This document shows, piece after piece, positions 28,183 through 37,974 of a stretch of DNA of 64,000 nt. The notes beneath the pieces were generated by a model, which saw only the letters and a program-made list of their open reading frames with translations, had not been told where the DNA came from and did not search any database. Made by a program: the position numbers and the translations under genes. Positions within the stretch are counted from its first letter, which is position 1. Every line of letters starts with the position of its first letter. Location: the NCBI RefSeq assembly GCF_000314995.1, contig NZ_BAEO01000029.1:115458-179457 (forward strand), written 5' to 3'. The DNA comes from Paraglaciecola arctica BSs20135. Its GTDB lineage: Bacteria > Pseudomonadota > Gammaproteobacteria > Enterobacterales > Alteromonadaceae.

Positions 28183-29262
28183 TTAACTACTCAATATCTG
28201 CAGTGGTAATGATAAAGCACCGTTGTCTGTTTGACCCACCAGCCAAATAATGGCACTTAAGCCACCCAAAGTGATGACATACCACAATATAGAAATGATT
28301 TGCGCATAACGATTAAGAGGCAATAGCTCACTTAGATGTCGGCGTTTATATTCAAAGAATATTTCCACACTACCTATGGCAAGTAAAAAACCTAACAAAG
28401 CCAAACCAAAGTGATAACTGATATAAACACCTAACACGGCTCCCAATGCGCAGGCGACTATACCTACACGAGAGTTAATTGAAAAAGCGATACTTTTAAG
28501 TACGTGGCCACCATCTAAAGGCAACACAGGTAACATATTAAATAAATTCAGCAGCGCATTAAATACCGCTAAACCTGCGAGTACTTCTATATCAGTAAGC
28601 CAATACCCCACTAAACAAACAATAGACAATATCAAGCCAAAAAATGGCCCCATTATTGAAATCACAATATCTTGCCAGCGAGTATTAATTTTATCGTCGC
28701 TGAGGGCTAAACCGCCCACAAAAGGAATAAGATAAATACCTTTGGTTTTTAAACCAAAATACTTCATCGCCTTGATATGACCATATTCATGAAACACCAA
28801 ACAAAATATCAGGGCTATGGCAAACTCAATAGAAAACAACCAGCTATAAGCGGCTAAACTGCCAGCAGCAAACAACACTTTAATGATCTTGGCACTTTTA
28901 AAGAGTTTTAAACCCAAACCCGCCATACCAATAAAACTAAATTTTATCGGTTGTTTTGTGCCTTGAATGACTTGCCTTTGCTCTATGTCTTTTTCGGTAA
29001 GTGTATTTTCATGTACAAGTTCATCATTAATTAAAAGTTTGAATTGCAGTTCAAAAGGCTGCCATTGCAACGCACCACTGAGCTCAACTTGAAGATCGCC
29101 CTGCTCACTTTGTAAAGAAAATCGATGTGAAAATTTATCACTGTCGGCACTGGCACTAATTTGCGAAACGCAATCATCACCCCAAAATAGCTGCTGCCAA
29201 CCAGCCATAGAACCTTCCAACTTAAGTGTTTTACCTAAACACTCTACTGCTAATAATTGCAC
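28183..29262 (-). CDS. M50-family (site-2-protease-like) membrane metallopeptidase
   Basis: 359 aa. A soluble beta-rich N-terminal region (about 1-110) precedes a membrane domain with six or more helices. The zinc site is HEYGH (HExxH) near 158-162, with the third ligand in NMLPVLPLDGGH near 245-252; both motifs define M50 intramembrane proteases. Family members cut membrane-bound regulators or clear peptides; the target here is unknown and no anti-sigma factor lies nearby. It starts with GTG at 29262. Confidence 0.88.
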   Translation of the reverse strand: MQLLAVECLGKTLKLEGSMAGWQQLFWGDDCVSQISASADSDKFSHRFSLQSEQGDLQVELSGALQWQPFELQFKLLINDELVHENTLTEKDIEQRQVIQGTKQPIKFSFIGMAGLGLKLFKSAKIIKVLFAAGSLAAYSWLFSIEFAIALIFCLVFHEYGHIKAMKYFGLKTKGIYLIPFVGGLALSDDKINTRWQDIVISIMGPFFGLILSIVCLVGYWLTDIEVLAGLAVFNALLNLFNMLPVLPLDGGHVLKSIAFSINSRVGIVACALGAVLGVYISYHFGLALLGFLLAIGSVEIFFEYKRRHLSELLPLNRYAQIISILWYVITLGGLSAIIWLVGQTDNGALSLPLQILSS

Positions 29263-29427
29263 TATATAAACTCAATAAATAAAACCACGCCCGATTATTG
29301 CTATATTTTTTGATGGGACAAGGTTTATCGAAAAAAAAGGTTAAAAAACAGTGAATTGTAGATAGATGTTAATGAAAAACAGAATACTGCAGACTGAAGC
29401 CGGTAATACAGAAAAAAACAAAAACTA

Positions 29428-29460
29428 TTCACCACAGAGGGCACAGAGAACACAGAGAAA
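29428..29460 (+). repeat. CACAGAG-rich intergenic repeat
   Basis: TTCACCACAGAGG followed by GCACAGAGAACACAGAGAAA. A diverged copy in opposite orientation lies at 42224-42243. Repeats of this kind occur between genes in many bacteria; the short open frame across it looks spurious. Confidence 0.6.
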
Positions 29461-29583
29461 AGATCTAAAAAGGGGTTGGTTTACTTTGGCTGGCTCTGTA
29501 ATTTGTCTTATTGATAATTTGGCCTGCCCTATCCAGTTTTTATACTTCAACGAACCTGATCCTGCAGATCCCTAGTCATATTT

Positions 29584-29964
29584 TTAATGCACCATCTCGC
29601 CACTGAATCTATCTCGGCCTTTCCAATATGTGCATTCAGGACAAAAATCACCTTGCGGATAATCAATTCCTTCTTCGTGAGGACAACCTATTATTTCTTC
29701 GACCATGCTAACGGTATTCGCCTCATTTTCATCTATAAAGTCTAGTACTTTCCTCAAAACAGGTTCTGACTTTCTGAGTTCAGATGATGAAAACCATTTT
29801 TTTATTGGTTCAGCGTCTGCGCTATTATTACTTATGATTGCACAAACAACTTTTGTTGCAATTTCATTGCTGGGACCATAGAAAGCGATCGTTGCTATTG
29901 GGTAACCTCTATCACCTTTTCGAATCTTCTTAGCCAGTAATTTCTTATTGTTGCCTTGAGCCAT
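29584..29964 (-). CDS. Small hypothetical protein with C-terminal Cys motif
   Basis: 126 aa, no signal peptide or membrane helix. The N-terminal part is basic (NNKKLLAKKIRKGDRG). The C-terminal part has CPHEEGIDYPQGDFCPECTYWKGRDRF: one Cys and, 14 residues later, a CPEC pair, resembling an incomplete zinc ribbon or a metal site using the His as well. I recall similar uncharacterised proteins with the CPHEEGID block but cannot name a function. The ATG at 29964 has GGA about 11 nt upstream. Single gene. Confidence 0.7.
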   Translation of the reverse strand: MAQGNNKKLLAKKIRKGDRGYPIATIAFYGPSNEIATKVVCAIISNNSADAEPIKKWFSSSELRKSEPVLRKVLDFIDENEANTVSMVEEIIGCPHEEGIDYPQGDFCPECTYWKGRDRFSGEMVH

Positions 29965-30432
29965 TTTTATAATCCAACATGAGACTTATCTAGTCATCGA
30001 CTTTAATTCAAGAGTTAAAGACTAACCAATCCCTCCAATTTTAAAAAGTAATAAAATGAGCTGACGTTTGTTTTATTGGAGTTAAATGGATAATTAAATC
30101 TTAGATTCTAATTGGAAGTGCACCACCTAGTTCATTATAGACTTTGGACATTCAAAAAGAATTATCATGACTGTACTGTTAATTTCTGGGCCAAGGACTA
30201 GATGGGTGAAAAATGTTTCGGGAAAACATTTTAACAGCTTTAGGTGTAGCCCATGGATGGGCTAAATACTGTTGCAGATACATTATCCAGCACAACCAAC
30301 TGGAAAACATATTAGCGAATAAAAAATGGATCTCGTCAGCTTTGAGTATACAGTTCACCAAAAAATCCCCGTTAGTTGCCTAACGGGGATTTGTGCATAA
30401 GAGACAGGATAAACACCAAACTTTTTGTCTGC
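29965..30432. other. Intergenic region with REP remnant and terminator
   Basis: 468 bp. It holds a remnant AGAATTATCATGACTGTACTG (from 30158) matching the right end of the repeats at 33943 and 39047, and the terminator at 30361. Short open frames here look spurious. Confidence 0.5.
30361..30392 (-). terminator. Rho-independent terminator
   Basis: Stem ATCCCCGTTAG with its exact complement and a 4-nt loop. On the minus strand a T6 run follows. It ends the cohesin/dockerin operon. Confidence 0.9.
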
Positions 30433-30990
30433 TTATTTAGTTGCTCTGATTTTAAATATTACCAGTATACCGCTTAATAGTATTAGCAGACTTGCCGGTT
30501 CAGGCACAGGATGACTGGGGTCATTTGTGATTGAAAAGTTATCAATTTGATAAGTGACTAGCACTCCCTGATTGCTTACATCGCCAAACCAATCTGCGCT
30601 AACAGAAAATATAGTATCCCCTATGGCTTGGGCTTTGAAGCGCAGTGTTGCTAGAATAAACTGGCTCGGTTGAAGGGCACTAAGCTCATTGTCTGCAAGG
30701 TAACTGTATTCCTCTACATATACAGAATTTGCTGAATCAAGTGCAGTTTGATCGCTGTCTATACCCTGCCCAAACGAAGAGCCGAAGCTCATATCCATGA
30801 ACGACATAATTTTCGAGGTAAAATTAAAATCAAATTGAAACAATCTCAGCGCTGAGTCAAGCTCTGACAAACTGACCTGCGCCACTATTGTATCGCCCAC
30901 CTTGTAGCTGCTTTGGTCAGTGTTAATGCTCAACAACGTGGCATTGGCCCCAAAACTGAACAACAATATAAAACTTATTACATATTTCAT
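30433..30990 (-). CDS. PEP-CTERM-anchored cohesin-domain-like protein
   Basis: 185 aa from ATG 30990; a GTG at 31005 would add five residues. Signal peptide about 1-17 (ends GANA). The body (about 20-150) looks like a cohesin fold: repeated V-G-D-T motifs (YKVGDTIVAQVSL, AIGDTIFSVSADWF) and an LRLFQFDFNF strand. The C-terminus carries a PEP-CTERM sorting signal: PVPEPASLL, hydrophobic helix, then basic KIRATK. In exosortase systems this tag is cut and the protein anchored or released at the surface. Cohesins bind dockerins, and the gene just upstream ends in a dockerin (45 bp gap), so the two may form a surface pair. Binding is inferred from family membership. Confidence 0.85.
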   Translation of the reverse strand: MKYVISFILLFSFGANATLLSINTDQSSYKVGDTIVAQVSLSELDSALRLFQFDFNFTSKIMSFMDMSFGSSFGQGIDSDQTALDSANSVYVEEYSYLADNELSALQPSQFILATLRFKAQAIGDTIFSVSADWFGDVSNQGVLVTYQIDNFSITNDPSHPVPEPASLLILLSGILVIFKIRATK

Positions 30991-31035
30991 TGGTATATTT
31001 TTCACTTCTATTGATTTATTAATTAAATTAGTCGT

Positions 31036-33792
31036 TTAATTTATGATTTGGCAACGAGCCAATGTACAAAACTGCACCATCGCCCCCACATCACTTAAAT
31101 TAATTTGCTCGTCTTGATTGAAATCATAATCTTCACTTAACAACGTCCCTGATCTAAGCAACTGCGCAAAGATCCTCACGTCGGTGCGGTCAACATCGCC
31201 ATCATGGTCCATATCTGCCAGATAAGATGGGCTAAGCAGCAAACTGGCAATAGATTTCCCCTCGCTGTAGATAGCATCAATTTGGCTGTCTCTAAGGGCC
31301 GTGGTCCAGATGGCGACATCGTCAAAACTCATATCCATGCTCAAGCGAGAGCCAGGCGTTTGATATTGACCACTGCCGTCTTCGTTAAATGCAATGATCT
31401 CAAACGGCGAGGTTATATTGCCAAGCGCACCAAGTTCTAACACCTCACTTCGTTTGCCCAGAATTGGATCAATGATCCAGAGGGTGACTTTCTTTTCACT
31501 ACGATTTACCGCCATTGCCACATAAATCCATGTATTAGCACTATAGGGGATATTGTTCGAATCGATTCTGTTACTGCCGTCCCCAAGATTAAGTTTAATC
31601 TGCTCGCCAATATTAGCGATAATCCAGCCTTGATTGCGCCCGCTTTGCCAGTCTTTATTGGCAACGATGGCTGGATCATCTTTACTTCCATCTGATTTAT
31701 ACCAGAACCCCACGCTAAAATTGCCCTGACTCACATCGTCTGTTAAGTACAAATAACCGGCATCACGATTAACGGTAATAGCATCACCTAAGGGGCCAGG
31801 CGTTGTATTGCTCGCACTGACTGAACTTGCCTGTAAATCTTGCGCACGGGTAGTATCTGTATATTGCCCTCCATCCATGCTGTATAGGTGTTTTAGCTTA
31901 GCGACTGGCAGACGCTCAAATGTCGTTTTACCTAAAAGAGCTGACAGTGATTGTGTGCTTTGATAAATGGCCTGTAGCTCGCTTGGCGACAATGTGTCAT
32001 GCCATATTGCTAAGTCGTTAAACTGCATAGTCATATGCCAATTGTTTTGCTGATAACGGGTAGTCGCATCTTCGTTTAAGGCCACCACGGAAAAAGGTGA
32101 ACTAACTTCATCAATCTGATTTATTGCCGCGCTCTTAACTTGTTTACCCAACACCGGATCGAAGACATACAGCGTGGCCTGTTGTAACTGACGGTCAACA
32201 GCCATTACCACATACACCCAAGAATTGGGTGTATAACTGGCATCAAGATCTATTCTGTCTGTACCATCACCAATATTCAATTTGATGGATGATCCCTTAT
32301 TAGCAAGTATCCAGCCTTGGTTTTTACCACTTTGCCAATCTTTGTTACTAATAATGGCTGGATCGTCTTGGCTACCATCGGATTTGTACCAAAATCCTAA
32401 ACTAAAGCTACCTTGTGAAAAGTCATCTTCCATAAGGAAATAGCCATTGTCTCGGTTGATTGACAAAGCTTTATTACCAAAATTATCAACACTCGCACTT
32501 ACGCCCTGATATTCGCTGCTGAGCATAGCTGGCGAGACTTGGTCAGTCAGACCATCGTCGAAGGAATAAAAGTGACTAAGTTGCTCCACCGGTAGATCGT
32601 TAAAATCAATATCTTCCAATACGGTGATTTCGGTGCGGGCAGATTGGCTGTTACCGTTGGCAACCACACTGTAGTCTAATTGATGCTGCCCGACTTCCAA
32701 TGAACCAAGAGTGTCTACGTACAACTCTTCGTTATTGTTCAAGGTGGCAATCAAAGTATCATTACGAAAAATATGTATTGGCGACAAGGTTTGTCCAGCA
32801 TTTTTCCAGCCTAAACTAACTTGATTTGGCTCTTGATCAATTTTTGCTATTAATTTACGTACGCCCAGCTCACCAATTAGTGCATTTCCATCACTGAGAT
32901 CCTGACGGGTTAATTCAATCCCCAAGTGACGTAATATAGTCGGAGCCACAGCGGTTTGGTTAGTGTAACCATAAAGCAGTTCAAGGTCGCTGCTGCCTGG
33001 TGCACTGAGGTTTACAAAAAATTCATCATTCATAGCTGCGTAGTTACTAGCAATAAACGCGGTCTTTTCTTGCACACTTTGGCCGCCGTGGCCATAGCCG
33101 CCTGTCCCACGACCATGATCGGTGACCACCAATACCAGCCACTTTTCATCATAGTGGGCTTCCCGCTGTTTTACCGCCGCTAACATCTGACCAATTTGGC
33201 CATCCACTATTTCAAGCGTTCTGCGGTAATTAGCAGTAAATCCCTCGGCATGTCCTACACCATCAGCCGCATCAATATGCGAAAAAATAAAGTCAGGATC
33301 CTGATTTTGCAACAAAGCAACAACTTCTGAGGTAACATTCTCATCAGATATACCTTCTTTGTGGTAATCAACTAAAGGCATTTCATCGGCGAAATACTTA
33401 CTATTGGGATATGCCCAATTAATGATACTGGCCGTGTATGCATTTGGTTTAGCTTCGTCTATACGTTTAAACAAGGACGGAAACGCTTCATTAGCTTTCG
33501 TTGTATCATTACTGATCACACCGTGCTTATTGGCCCATACGCCCGTGAGAAGTGTTGACCAACTAGCTCCGCTAGACGTTTGCTGCTGATTACTAGAATT
33601 ACTGATTCCCCCACAATAGGCTTTGCTTATCAATAAGCTATCTATATTTGGGGTATTAGCTTGCTGCAACTGTTCATATTGCACACCATCAATACCTATC
33701 AATAAAGCCTTATTTACTGTTGCATTGGCAATGTCCGCAACAGATCCCAAGGCCAGTCCCAGCAATGCTGGCATCAAAATAGCTGTTTTCAA
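31036..33792 (-). CDS. Exported phosphodiesterase/pyrophosphatase with two LamG-like domains and a dockerin
   Basis: 918 aa. It starts with TTG at 33792, supported by AGGAG about 8 nt upstream and by the basic start of the signal peptide (MKTAILMPALLG, ends ANA). Residues about 28-330 are a type I phosphodiesterase/nucleotide pyrophosphatase domain of the alkaline-phosphatase superfamily: LLIGIDGVQ, SGASWSTLLTG (nucleophile region), HIDAADGVGHA, VVTDHGRG, GYGHGG. About 410-610 and 625-830 are two similar concanavalin/LamG-like domains, clearly a tandem duplication. The last 60 residues form a type I dockerin with two calcium loops, DMDHDGDVDRTD and DFNQDEQINLSD. It probably removes phosphate or pyrophosphate esters from a carbohydrate; co-transcribed with the cohesin-like gene. 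Confidence 0.88.
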   Translation of the reverse strand: MKTAILMPALLGLALGSVADIANATVNKALLIGIDGVQYEQLQQANTPNIDSLLISKAYCGGISNSSNQQQTSSGASWSTLLTGVWANKHGVISNDTTKANEAFPSLFKRIDEAKPNAYTASIINWAYPNSKYFADEMPLVDYHKEGISDENVTSEVVALLQNQDPDFIFSHIDAADGVGHAEGFTANYRRTLEIVDGQIGQMLAAVKQREAHYDEKWLVLVVTDHGRGTGGYGHGGQSVQEKTAFIASNYAAMNDEFFVNLSAPGSSDLELLYGYTNQTAVAPTILRHLGIELTRQDLSDGNALIGELGVRKLIAKIDQEPNQVSLGWKNAGQTLSPIHIFRNDTLIATLNNNEELYVDTLGSLEVGQHQLDYSVVANGNSQSARTEITVLEDIDFNDLPVEQLSHFYSFDDGLTDQVSPAMLSSEYQGVSASVDNFGNKALSINRDNGYFLMEDDFSQGSFSLGFWYKSDGSQDDPAIISNKDWQSGKNQGWILANKGSSIKLNIGDGTDRIDLDASYTPNSWVYVVMAVDRQLQQATLYVFDPVLGKQVKSAAINQIDEVSSPFSVVALNEDATTRYQQNNWHMTMQFNDLAIWHDTLSPSELQAIYQSTQSLSALLGKTTFERLPVAKLKHLYSMDGGQYTDTTRAQDLQASSVSASNTTPGPLGDAITVNRDAGYLYLTDDVSQGNFSVGFWYKSDGSKDDPAIVANKDWQSGRNQGWIIANIGEQIKLNLGDGSNRIDSNNIPYSANTWIYVAMAVNRSEKKVTLWIIDPILGKRSEVLELGALGNITSPFEIIAFNEDGSGQYQTPGSRLSMDMSFDDVAIWTTALRDSQIDAIYSEGKSIASLLLSPSYLADMDHDGDVDRTDVRIFAQLLRSGTLLSEDYDFNQDEQINLSDVGAMVQFCTLARCQIIN

Positions 33793-34331
33793 TTTGCACT
33801 CTCCTGATCACACATCCAGTTTCCCGATGAAACTGGTATAGACCAGATAGTAATGCCTTAATGTTTAGTTTTTATTAACAAAATATGACGAACAGTTTTT
33901 TATTTTAAATTGCTAATATTTGCTGCCATCAATGATGCTAAAGGAGTTATGTGGACAGCCACCTTAAAACATTCAGCTCATGTTCAAAGCTTGAAAAACA
34001 AATAAAAGGTCAATGAGCATGTTCTCAGGTGAACATGTTAAACACTAAGCATGTATGTGAGAAAAGAATTATCTTGGCTGTTCTGTTAATGCCGTTGGCC
34101 ATATTTACGGGATAAATATGGAACAGCTTAAGCTGGCCTGTAAGGTTAAGTGTATGTATGGATGTACTTAATAAAATAAGTAATTGGCTCGAAATAACTC
34201 GAGACTGCCAGCTAATGAATACACCCATTTTTAAAAATAACAAAATAACTGAAACTGCATACTTTGTTGCTTTGGGTGTCCATGTTAATAGCTCATTATC
34301 TGACAGCAAACCTCATCACTGCTCCTTGGCT
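33793..34331. other. Intergenic region carrying repeat copy A
   Basis: 539 bp between two minus-strand operons. It contains the promoter of the phosphodiesterase gene, repeat copy A (33943-34092) and a hairpin CCATATTTA-CGGGA-TAAATATGG at 34099-34121. No convincing gene. Confidence 0.5.
33943..34092 (+). repeat. REP/MITE-like repeat, copy A
   Basis: About 150 bp, nearly identical to copy B at 39047-39206 in the same orientation. The left end has GGACAGCCAC (33953-33962); the right end, TTGGCTGTTC (34074-34083), is a decayed inverted copy. It lacks a short CAGCATCCA stretch found in copy B. No coding capacity. Confidence 0.85.
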
Positions 34332-37300
34332 TTACTGAAGGTTGAGTTGTCCCTGAGCTTCCTGATAGACAACTTCTCTTTTGAAATAACTCAACCCGTA
34401 CGAAATATGTACAGTGTCGCCGCTATTAACCTGAATGACCCCATCATTAGCTACAGCGGGAGAATTAGATAAACTAATAAGTCCTCGAAATTTATTTGAA
34501 TTCTGGCTAATTTCCGTTACTTCAAGTACTTCTCTATCGCCACCAGAAGTTTCAATTATAACGTTACCAGTTTCGGCCTGAACGTAATTAAAATTAAGCG
34601 GAGCTACCAACTCAATACCAATTTTCTGAGCTAAATTAGCAATATTTGATAGTTCACTAATGAAACTTTGATCCAACACCTGAATAGTAGTTTTATCAAA
34701 GGCACTATAAGCCAGACTGGAATTCCAAGCGGTATTAAACGCAATCCATCCTTCAGTCCAACCCACATTACCTGCATTAGGGTTATAGGGATAATGCTGT
34801 GGTTTCGGAGAGCCATCTATTACCGCGATTACATCGTTGAGTTTACCTAAGCCATCGTGTCGGCTATACCAACCAAATTCCACACCTTGAAACTCGCTGG
34901 GCCCTTTATACGAAAAATGCCGTCCAGTTGGATTTCTACCAAACATCGCATCGAAATGTGCAGTGGCAATTTCACGGAGTCTAGTTATTTGATTAGCATC
35001 ATCTAACACCTGAATCGCGGCATATATTGCCGCTGGTAGGCCAACAACATTGCCAGGCTCATTAAAATCTGGGATCACCCATTCATTTGCCCCATCACCG
35101 TATTTTCTAAAATCCCAAAGATTGGAAGACCGCGATATAACAACGTCAGACCATTGCTCAATTTTTTGCTGCAGGCCTGCGGGAGCAAACTGAGGATACA
35201 CTCGCATAAAATAGGCTAATCCTTCCATGGTGACATGTTCGCTCATTCGTTGCCCCTTGGTTGTCGTTGGATCTAACCAGTCTACGTTGTTAATAATCTC
35301 ATTTGTTTGCGCAATGGCAGTATTAAGAAAACGCTGTACCGTTACCTCAGGCATGCCTTCTCTAAGCGCCACTTCATACATTAATAAATTCGGCATGATC
35401 GAATGTCCTGGTGGAAATGATCCCTTTCCAGTTCCAATCTGTGTATAAGTTTGAAATAGGTCACCGGTATAGCTTGCTACAGTATTTTCATACCAACCTC
35501 TAATGTTACGACTTGGATTACTCCACAGATCTTCAGACATGTAATTCAGCATAACTTGATAATCAGCTGCCGAAATATAATTCGCAATATCGGGATATGC
35601 ATGCAAGAAAAATGCTATTTGTTCTTTAAACAACGGATGATTAACCCCGGTCTTTTTGTAAAGATTAATCGCAAAATGCATCAACTTAACCACATCTGGC
35701 GCATTGCTGTCGGGCGTTCCTATTAAATTACTCCCATAATCGGTGCCATTATATACCGTTTGGTAATCAACCTTATTTGGCATACGGTCATAAGCTGAAG
35801 GATTAGACAGATACTGAGCGACCAGTGTTGGTATCTCGAAGCTGAATTGATGAGCATCACGCCAAGCAATACCAGTTTGACAACTTGGATGGCTACCAAA
35901 GTAACACCGGGATGATGCCATAAAATCAACGGCATTCTGGTACGACACTTTTTCATTCCAAAAATACCCTATGGAAAAATCAACCGAACGAATGTCACCA
36001 ATCTGAATGTAATATTCGGTACCAGAAGTAACTAAATTAACACTACTAAAGTCACCAATATTGTTTTGCACCGTACCACTAAATACAATTTGATCATCAC
36101 TAGCATTAATCAGATTGAAGGCGGTACCATTCGCTACTGTTGGTGCAGTAAAACGTTTGCTTTCATTAATATTAAATCCACTTTGATTAAGGTAAATTTC
36201 TGGTGGACCAGCTAACTGGCTACTTAATGGACATTCACCGGAGTTATTATAAATTTCTATTTCTTTTATCTTTAGACGCTGAGTATCAGTCGACATCAAA
36301 CGCACTTTTGAAGTAGTAACAATATTGTCAAATTCAATCATCACTACATTACTGTCATTACCCGAAACGCTAGTTCCAGGGATGTCCAACCAACTCCCAT
36401 TAGATTTGTATTGCAGAGCGAAATTATAAATACCCGGTTCATTGTTATAGCCATTATGTATAGCTGCACATTGGATGGTAAAGCTTTCTTTAAGGTCGAG
36501 CTCTAACCAGTGCTGAGTAGTACTGGTATCACTTAGCCATCGCGAGTCATTTGAAACGACGCCGTCAACCACATTATTTGCTGCGTAGGGTTCAGTAACG
36601 GAGTCAGCTGATGTATTGGCGTTGAGCGCAACGTTAAAGGCAGCCTCATTGACGCTAAGCAAATCAAATCTAAATGCGTCAGCGATCGCATTTTTAGACC
36701 CAGAAGAATTATCATTGCTAAGCGTAACCGAACCAGACAACCCGCCCAGAAACTGATGAGTACCTAATGTCAGCCATTGCCCTTGGTTAGTTTGCGTTTG
36801 GTCGATGTTATACTGCGTTTCGCCAGCGGCATGTTTAACGGTAACTTTCGCATCAGACAGTCTAGTGCTGTCACCATCAGGCAGCCAATATAGCACTTGG
36901 TAATCACCGCTAGCAGGCATATTAGGCTGCCATACGCTACTTGCAGTTCCCCCCAACTCGGTGGAAATATATTCATAGTCTTCACCGTAATAATTATTTT
37001 TAGCGGTAGAAGAATGCCAATTGCCCAACTTTATGCTCTGCGTATTATCGACAATATTTTGTACCGGCGCGATGCGAATCGCGTCAGCAATAAAAAAAGA
37101 GTTTGAGCTCGAAGTTGTACTTGCATTACTTAAGGTGACAGCTCCTCCTAAATATTGATCAAAATGATGGGTGCCAATGTAATGCCATTTACCTCCCTCC
37201 TCTATGGTTTGATCAACATAATACTCATCCGTTCCCTGAGAATGTTGAATCACGTATTTGGCATCAGTCACGCGCTGCGTGCCACTATCCGGCAACAGAG

Positions 37301-37922
37301 TATAAAGTCGATAATCTCCTGAATGGGGCACATTCAAATTCCATTTAATAGACGATTCACCACCATTGCCTTGCACATAGGCGTAATTATCTTTGTAATA
37401 GTTACTTTCCCAAGATGAAAACGCCCAGCCACCGACAAGCTCAGCATTTTCATTATCGATAACATAACCTTGAAATTGACTAACAAACGGATCATCATCA
37501 TTTAACTGCATGAATGCAGTTCGATTAGCACTTACTGTATAATCTTCAGAATCAGCAACGCTAAGTTCGATAGACTTCGTTCCTCTCCCCACTTCATCAT
37601 CAATTGGCGTTACCCGCAGATAATAGTTATTTTGATTAGCCGCAAAAGTGATGGAAGTAGGTATGGGATTAATGTAAGTACCGATTTTAGCTGCACTTTG
37701 ATTCACTAAGTTAACGGTTAATGCTTGGGCCAGACTACCACTTCGCGATAGACTAAAAATACCATAGGGTCTGCCAGTACATTCGGCATTTTTCGTTGCC
37801 ACATTCTCACAAACTTCGGGGGTCATCGAAGTAATAGAGACTACAACATCAGACATTGCCTGATAACTAAAAAGATAAGTTGATAATAGGCCCACCAACA
37901 TTTTATTTGATAGTCGTTTCAT
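34332..37922 (-). CDS. Exported multidomain carbohydrate-active protein (golvesin x2, discoidin, GH9-like)
   Basis: 1196 aa from ATG 37922, with GGAG 8 nt upstream. Signal peptide about 1-24. An N-terminal Calx-beta-like stretch (about 25-145) is followed by two golvesin-C-terminal-like beta domains (about 155-285 and 290-420; each with S-x-W-x-x-N-x-P-x-S-G-x-Y). Next is a discoidin/F5-8C domain (about 425-560), a cellulase-type N-terminal Ig domain (about 570-670), then a helical catalytic-like region (about 675-1080) resembling GH9 toroids: WRDAHQFSFEIP, FGRNPTGRHFSY and an acidic NVGWTEGW stretch. A short beta domain closes it. The classical GH9 DAGD motif is not seen, so it may be another hydrolase or lyase of that fold. 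Probably a secreted polysaccharide-degrading enzyme, following the PEP-CTERM gene by 52 bp. Confidence 0.75.
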   Translation of the reverse strand: MKRLSNKMLVGLLSTYLFSYQAMSDVVVSITSMTPEVCENVATKNAECTGRPYGIFSLSRSGSLAQALTVNLVNQSAAKIGTYINPIPTSITFAANQNNYYLRVTPIDDEVGRGTKSIELSVADSEDYTVSANRTAFMQLNDDDPFVSQFQGYVIDNENAELVGGWAFSSWESNYYKDNYAYVQGNGGESSIKWNLNVPHSGDYRLYTLLPDSGTQRVTDAKYVIQHSQGTDEYYVDQTIEEGGKWHYIGTHHFDQYLGGAVTLSNASTTSSSNSFFIADAIRIAPVQNIVDNTQSIKLGNWHSSTAKNNYYGEDYEYISTELGGTASSVWQPNMPASGDYQVLYWLPDGDSTRLSDAKVTVKHAAGETQYNIDQTQTNQGQWLTLGTHQFLGGLSGSVTLSNDNSSGSKNAIADAFRFDLLSVNEAAFNVALNANTSADSVTEPYAANNVVDGVVSNDSRWLSDTSTTQHWLELDLKESFTIQCAAIHNGYNNEPGIYNFALQYKSNGSWLDIPGTSVSGNDSNVVMIEFDNIVTTSKVRLMSTDTQRLKIKEIEIYNNSGECPLSSQLAGPPEIYLNQSGFNINESKRFTAPTVANGTAFNLINASDDQIVFSGTVQNNIGDFSSVNLVTSGTEYYIQIGDIRSVDFSIGYFWNEKVSYQNAVDFMASSRCYFGSHPSCQTGIAWRDAHQFSFEIPTLVAQYLSNPSAYDRMPNKVDYQTVYNGTDYGSNLIGTPDSNAPDVVKLMHFAINLYKKTGVNHPLFKEQIAFFLHAYPDIANYISAADYQVMLNYMSEDLWSNPSRNIRGWYENTVASYTGDLFQTYTQIGTGKGSFPPGHSIMPNLLMYEVALREGMPEVTVQRFLNTAIAQTNEIINNVDWLDPTTTKGQRMSEHVTMEGLAYFMRVYPQFAPAGLQQKIEQWSDVVISRSSNLWDFRKYGDGANEWVIPDFNEPGNVVGLPAAIYAAIQVLDDANQITRLREIATAHFDAMFGRNPTGRHFSYKGPSEFQGVEFGWYSRHDGLGKLNDVIAVIDGSPKPQHYPYNPNAGNVGWTEGWIAFNTAWNSSLAYSAFDKTTIQVLDQSFISELSNIANLAQKIGIELVAPLNFNYVQAETGNVIIETSGGDREVLEVTEISQNSNKFRGLISLSNSPAVANDGVIQVNSGDTVHISYGLSYFKREVVYQEAQGQLNLQ

Positions 37923-37974
37923 TAAAAATTCTCCGTTGAATTTTATGGGTGAAATTGGAACAACAGGTGCGAGA

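Noticed and set aside
29366..29575. Small plus-strand open frame reading SPQRAQRTQRKD
   Set aside because: It is the translation of the CACAGAG intergenic repeat, a known kind of spurious call.
30179..30361. 60-codon minus-strand open frame
   Set aside because: It covers a REP remnant and terminator flank, with no ribosome site or domain.
34025..34472. Overlapping short open frames on both strands
   Set aside because: They span repeat copy A and the 3' end of the GH9-like gene; no conserved content.
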